Source: Roseovarius aestuarii
GTDB taxonomy: Bacteria > Pseudomonadota > Alphaproteobacteria > Rhodobacterales > Rhodobacteraceae
Reading direction: 5' to 3'
Length of the DNA: 64,000 nt
Assembly: GCA_027214255.1 (NCBI GenBank)
Contig: JAPWHL010000003.1
Coordinates: 1 to 64,000, forward strand
Shown here piece by piece: positions 60,385 through 64,000 of the stretch (its first letter is position 1; each line of letters opens with the position of its first letter). The notes below the pieces were generated by a model that saw only the letters and a list, made by a program, of their open reading frames with translations, was not told the DNA's origin and made no database searches. A program made the position numbers and the translations under genes.

Positions 60385-61158
60385 TCACACATCTGCGCTC
60401 AAGTGAACCTTGGCACCGCCGGCTTTCATTGTGCTGAGCAGGTCCGCGTCAGGCGGTACATCCGTGACCAGATGTATGCCGTGGTTCCATCCCGTAATGT
60501 ACTTTAGCGACCTTGCCCCGAATTTGGACTTGTCGGCCAAAATGTATGCTGTCTGAGAGCATTCGATCATCGCACGATAGACTTCCGAAGGGCCTAACAT
60601 GGCTTCGCTCACGCCCCCCGAATCCACGCCGGATGCGCCCATGAATGCAATCGGGATGTGGAAACGCTGGATTGCAGCCAGAGTTTCAGGCCCCGTCACC
60701 AGACCTTCCTTCCCGTCAAAAAGGCCAGGAAGGCACATGATCTGGATATTTGCATTCTCCGATAGCTCGGATGCGACCCGGTGCGCGGGTGTTAGGACTG
60801 TTAGCCGCCGCGCATAGCTACGCAGCGCGCGCGCGAAATGCAGGGTGGTTGCGCCCCCCCCGACAAAGATGGTTTCCGCATCTTCGAGCAACTCGATGGC
60901 TTTGCGCGCAATGGCCTGCCGCGCCTCGATGTGATGGATAAGCCGTTCGGCCAGATGTGGCTCGGACACTTGGCCGCGGACGGCGCCGCCATAGGTCCGG
61001 TTGATGCGGCCCGTTGCATCCAAATGCGTCAGATCACGGCGGATCGTTTCTGATGACACGTTCAACGTATCAGCAAGTTCACTGACCCTCAGGGCTGGGT
61101 TTCGATCCAGAGCCTCAAGAATCTGATCCTGCCGACGCTCCTTTTTAGACACTGTCAT
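60385..61158 (-). CDS. DeoR-family transcriptional regulator
   Basis: 257 residues from the ATG at 61158, with AAAGGA upstream; an in-frame TTG at 61182 is less likely. The N-terminal helix-turn-helix is typical (LRVSELADTLNVSSETIRRDL, then INRTYGGAV). The DeoRC effector domain follows with FVGGGATTLHFARAL and IAFMGASGVDSGGVSEAM; it usually binds sugar phosphates or other small metabolites. It is divergent from the aminotransferase operon with 138 bp between the starts, so it probably represses that operon and itself. Confidence 0.9.
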   Translation of the reverse strand: MTVSKKERRQDQILEALDRNPALRVSELADTLNVSSETIRRDLTHLDATGRINRTYGGAVRGQVSEPHLAERLIHHIEARQAIARKAIELLEDAETIFVGGGATTLHFARALRSYARRLTVLTPAHRVASELSENANIQIMCLPGLFDGKEGLVTGPETLAAIQRFHIPIAFMGASGVDSGGVSEAMLGPSEVYRAMIECSQTAYILADKSKFGARSLKYITGWNHGIHLVTDVPPDADLLSTMKAGGAKVHLSADV

Positions 61159-61296
61159 TTGTACATCCTTTTGTCTCGCCAAGAGTATAGCGCGGCCCGG
61201 AGGGAGTCGCGCATTAAAAATGCCCGACTCGACACAAAAAAGTTGCCAAGAAACACATTTTGACTAAGGTGAGATCTGACTTAGGGGGAATCAGGC

Positions 61297-62577
61297 GTGT
61301 TCAACTACGGATTTTTCAGCTTCGAATCGAAAGACGACCTTTTGCAAAAGGCCGCCGAGTACTGGAATCCTGGCAAGGTGCAGTTCTGGAGTGATGCGGG
61401 CACGCCAATGGTGATTGACCGGCGCGAAGAATACTTCCTGTACGACATGTCCGGGAAGCGCCTGATTGATCTGCATCTGAATGGAGGCACATACAATTTC
61501 GGCCACCGGAACCCAGAATTGGTGGCGACGCTAAAGTCTGGGCTTGATTACTTCGACATGGGAAATCACTGGTTTCCTTCTGTCGCCCGTGCCGCGTTTG
61601 CCGAACAGTTGATTAAGACAGCGCCGCATATGCAATATGCGATCTTTGGTGCAGGCGGCGCCGAGGCGGTCGAGATTGCCTTGAAGACAGCGCGTTATGT
61701 CACCAAGCGCAAGAAGATCGTGTCGATCATCAAAGGGTATCACGGCCACTCGGGTCTGTCCGTCGCGACCGGCGATGAGCGGTTCTCAAAGATCTTTTTG
61801 GCGGACCGTCCGGACGAGTTCCTGAATGTGCCGTTCAATGATCCCGACGCGCTGGAACAGGTTTTGAAAAAAGGCGACGTTGCGGCCTTTATCGTCGAAA
61901 CGATCCCGGCCACCTACGGGTTTCCGATGCCGGACGATGACTATCTGCGTGAATGTCATCGTATTTGCCGGAAATACGGAACTTTGTTGATTGCTGATGA
62001 GGTCCAAACAGGACTGATGCGCACTGGCGTGATGTGGGGCTGGCAAGGCTACGGAATCCAGCCGGATATCATGGTCTGCGGCAAGGGGCTGGGCGGTGGA
62101 ATCTATCCGATCTCAGCCTGTCTTGTGACCAAGGAATGCGGCGGCTGGTTAACCGAGGACGGTGCGGCGCATATTTCCACGTCTGGCGGTGCCGAGCTTG
62201 GTTGTCTTGTCGGTCATAAGGTGATCGAGATGTTGCAACGCCCCGAAATTATTTCGAATGTACATTTCGTCACAGATTTTTTCGCCGTTGCGATGCAGGA
62301 AATGATGGCGCGACACAGTGACATCTTCGTCGGTGTCCGTCAGCGTGGGGTCGTCTTGGGGTTGGAGTTTGACCATCCCGAAGGCGCTGTCGCCGTGTCG
62401 CGCGCGCTGTATGAAAATGGCGTTTGGGCGATCTTTTCTTCGCTAGACAAGCGGGTGCTTCAGTTCAAGCCGGGCGTGATGCTGACCGTTGATGTGTGCC
62501 AAGAAATAATGGACCGCTTTGACGCCGCGATGCCACGCGCCAGACAATTGTTAAAAACGATGAGGACAGCCGCATGA
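61297..62577 (+). CDS. Class III PLP-dependent aminotransferase
   Basis: 426 residues from a GTG start with a GGGGG run upstream. The omega-aminotransferase features are complete: GAGGAEAVEIALKTAR, YHGHSG, LLIADEVQTGLMRTG, the PLP lysine Lys263 in MVCGKGLGGG and ISTSGGAELGC. It would transfer an omega- or other amino group from a small amine to a keto acid. The next gene, an acylating aldehyde dehydrogenase, overlaps by 4 bp and would take the resulting aldehyde to a CoA ester. Taurine- or hypotaurine-type amines are candidates but not established. Confidence 0.9.
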   Translation: MFNYGFFSFESKDDLLQKAAEYWNPGKVQFWSDAGTPMVIDRREEYFLYDMSGKRLIDLHLNGGTYNFGHRNPELVATLKSGLDYFDMGNHWFPSVARAAFAEQLIKTAPHMQYAIFGAGGAEAVEIALKTARYVTKRKKIVSIIKGYHGHSGLSVATGDERFSKIFLADRPDEFLNVPFNDPDALEQVLKKGDVAAFIVETIPATYGFPMPDDDYLRECHRICRKYGTLLIADEVQTGLMRTGVMWGWQGYGIQPDIMVCGKGLGGGIYPISACLVTKECGGWLTEDGAAHISTSGGAELGCLVGHKVIEMLQRPEIISNVHFVTDFFAVAMQEMMARHSDIFVGVRQRGVVLGLEFDHPEGAVAVSRALYENGVWAIFSSLDKRVLQFKPGVMLTVDVCQEIMDRFDAAMPRARQLLKTMRTAA

Positions 62578-64000
62578 GCGCCGATCCAAACGCCGCGCGT
62601 CTAGTTGTCCCGGATCCCGCGACCGCGACTGCGCATATGAAAATCAGCCGTGCCCAATGGGCCGTGCGCCAGTTCGGAAAATCAAGCCGTGAGACGGTTA
62701 TGACAGTGGCCGAGGCGGTGGCTCGGGCGGGCCATGCCAAAGCAAAGCACTATGCCGACTGGGCGGTGCGCGAAACCGGATTTGGTGTGGTTGAGCACAA
62801 AACGATCAAGAACGAGCTCAGCACGTTGCCGTTGCTTGATTACTACCGTGATCTCGATCTGGTTGGCCCCAGAATTCTTCCTGATGTTAAAATGGTCGAA
62901 CTTCCGAGACCTGCCGGTGTCATCTTTGCGCTGACCCCCGCGACCAATCCGATTGCCACGCTTTATTACAAGGCAATGTTGGCAATCCTCAGCCGTAACG
63001 CCATCGTGTTCAGCCCTCATCCGGCCGCGCGGGAGTGCAGCTTTGATGCCGCAAAAATGTTGGCCGAGGCGGCCGAGGCCGCTGGTGCACCCGCGGGCCT
63101 GATCCAGTGTGTTGAGCAGCCTTCTGTTCCGCTGGTTCAAGAGATGATGGCGTCTGACAAGGTCGCGGTGATCATGGCGACAGGGGGCGGGCCGATGGTG
63201 CGCGCGGCCTATTCATCGGGCAACCCTGCATTGGGTGTCGGACCCGGTAACGCGGTGGCGTATGTGGATCCTTCTGCCAAGGTTGACGCGACTGCGAAGC
63301 GGCTGGTGGAGAGTAAGAGTTTTGACAACTCGGTGCTGTGCACCAATGAAAGCGTGGTGCTGACGCTGGACGCAAACCGGGCCAATATGGAGCGCGCCTT
63401 GCGCAGTGCCGGCGCGCATCTGTGCAATGAGGCGGACACCGACAAGCTGCGTGACTACCTGTTCAGCGAACACGGCTTTAACGTTGAGGCCGTCGGTAAA
63501 TCCGCAGCTTGGATCGCGGACAAGGCGGGCATTCGCGTCAATCCTTCGGTGCGCATTCTCGTGCCGACCATAACCGCGCCGGGGCAGGACGACCAACTCT
63601 TCCGCGAAAAGCTTTGCCCGGTTCTAACGCTCGCTTCTGCTGTGGATTTCCGTCAGGCGATAACCATCGCCGCGCAGATACTCAAACGCGGAGGCGGCCA
63701 TTCGGCTGCATTCCATGGCGAGGCGCCGGGCCGGTTGTTGGAATTCTCCGATGCTTTGCCGGTGTATCGCGTTGTGGTCAACGCGCCTTGTAGTCAGGGC
63801 GCGGCTGGTTTTGCCACTCATCTGCCCCCGTCCTTTATGATCGGCACCGGCTTTGCCGGGCGGTCTTCGGTGGGTGAAAATGTGGGGCCGCAGCATTTGG
63901 TGCATTGGACGCGTATCGCTTACAACAAGGACGCCTCGGTGCCGTTCGACAATTTCGACCTGTCAGTGCTGGAGCGCAAACAGCCCAATCGGCCTGCGCC
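62574..64000 (+). CDS. Acylating aldehyde dehydrogenase, sulfoacetaldehyde-dehydrogenase-like (3' end outside window)
   Basis: The frame stays open to the window end, giving 475 visible residues. The EutE/AdhE-N/SauS-type group is indicated by FALTPATNPIATLYYKAMLA, FSPHPAA, MATGGGPMVRAAYSSG, GVGPGNAVAYVD and the catalytic Cys256 in SFDNSVLCTNE. The C-terminal part (INAPCSQGA-like NAPCSQGAAG and FMIGTGFAGRSSVGENVGPQHLVHW, in parts) fits CoA-acylating aldehyde dehydrogenases such as acetaldehyde or sulfoacetaldehyde dehydrogenase. It overlaps the aminotransferase gene by ATGA, so the pair should work in sequence: amine to aldehyde to acyl-CoA. Only a few C-terminal residues appear to be missing. 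Confidence 0.85.
   Translation, partial: MSADPNAARLVVPDPATATAHMKISRAQWAVRQFGKSSRETVMTVAEAVARAGHAKAKHYADWAVRETGFGVVEHKTIKNELSTLPLLDYYRDLDLVGPRILPDVKMVELPRPAGVIFALTPATNPIATLYYKAMLAILSRNAIVFSPHPAARECSFDAAKMLAEAAEAAGAPAGLIQCVEQPSVPLVQEMMASDKVAVIMATGGGPMVRAAYSSGNPALGVGPGNAVAYVDPSAKVDATAKRLVESKSFDNSVLCTNESVVLTLDANRANMERALRSAGAHLCNEADTDKLRDYLFSEHGFNVEAVGKSAAWIADKAGIRVNPSVRILVPTITAPGQDDQLFREKLCPVLTLASAVDFRQAITIAAQILKRGGGHSAAFHGEAPGRLLEFSDALPVYRVVVNAPCSQGAAGFATHLPPSFMIGTGFAGRSSVGENVGPQHLVHWTRIAYNKDASVPFDNFDLSVLERKQPNRPA

Overview
The window reads as chromosomal DNA of an alphaproteobacterium of the Rhodobacterales (Roseobacter-type). This is inferred from the Tad pilus locus in alphaproteobacterial order, the dense set of periplasmic-binding-protein ABC transporters with CoA-ester catabolic genes, the many 4-bp ATGA-type gene overlaps and the moderate-to-high GC content. 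No species call is possible from sequence alone. No tRNA, rRNA, CRISPR array or intact insertion sequence was seen.

Region 1 (1-13032) is a surface/secretion locus. It holds the tail of an acidic Gly/Asp-rich protein, a small protein with a BapA-type prefix domain, a complete type I secretion system (TolC-like, LapB-like ABC exporter, HlyD-like adaptor), a small Omp85-type barrel, an opposing two-component pair (LuxR-type regulator and hybrid kinase with HPt), and a second prefix-domain protein. The core of that second protein is 117 uninterrupted Asp-Ala dipeptides. It and the truncated first protein share a Leu-Gly-Gly-Leu-Phe-Gly C-terminal signature, so they look like paralogous exported products.

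Region 2 (13220-18133) is one very large gene. It joins an N-terminal unknown part and alpha/alpha-toroid domain, a CapA-type metallophosphatase-like domain and a complete MurF-like peptide ligase. Its position beside the poly(Asp-Ala) gene is the most unusual feature of the window.

Region 3 (18455-31126) starts with a receiver-domain regulator and continues with a Flp/Tad pilus operon (Flp pilin, CpaB, CpaC, CpaD, CpaE, CpaF/TadA, TadB, TadC, TadE, TadG, TadD). No prepilin peptidase is present in the locus.

Region 4 (31373-40694) has a LysR regulator divergent from a carbohydrate-type ABC operon: short-chain dehydrogenase, permease, binding protein, a permease fused to a strictosidine-synthase/SMP-30-like propeller, a stand-alone propeller, and a double ATPase.

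Region 5 (40802-60323) is a catabolic island. A minus-strand operon encodes a thioesterase, Fe-alcohol dehydrogenase, mesaconyl-CoA-hydratase-like protein, MmgE/PrpD protein and acyl-CoA dehydrogenase, with a LysR regulator and Zn-alcohol dehydrogenase beside it. A plus-strand operon encodes a five-component Liv-type ABC transporter plus aldehyde dehydrogenase. Then come a class I fumarase/mesaconase-like enzyme and a CitE-like lyase (minus), and a class III CoA-transferase, CDO-like thiol dioxygenase and four-module rhodanese (plus). Together they suggest uptake, oxidation, CoA activation and cleavage of a branched or sulfur-containing organic acid. CCTATTGG/CCAATAGG motifs in two promoter regions may be shared LysR operators.

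Region 6 (60385-64000) has a DeoR regulator divergent from a class III aminotransferase and a truncated acylating aldehyde dehydrogenase resembling the sulfoacetaldehyde type. This is consistent with degradation of an amino-sulfonate, amino-sulfinate or similar amine.
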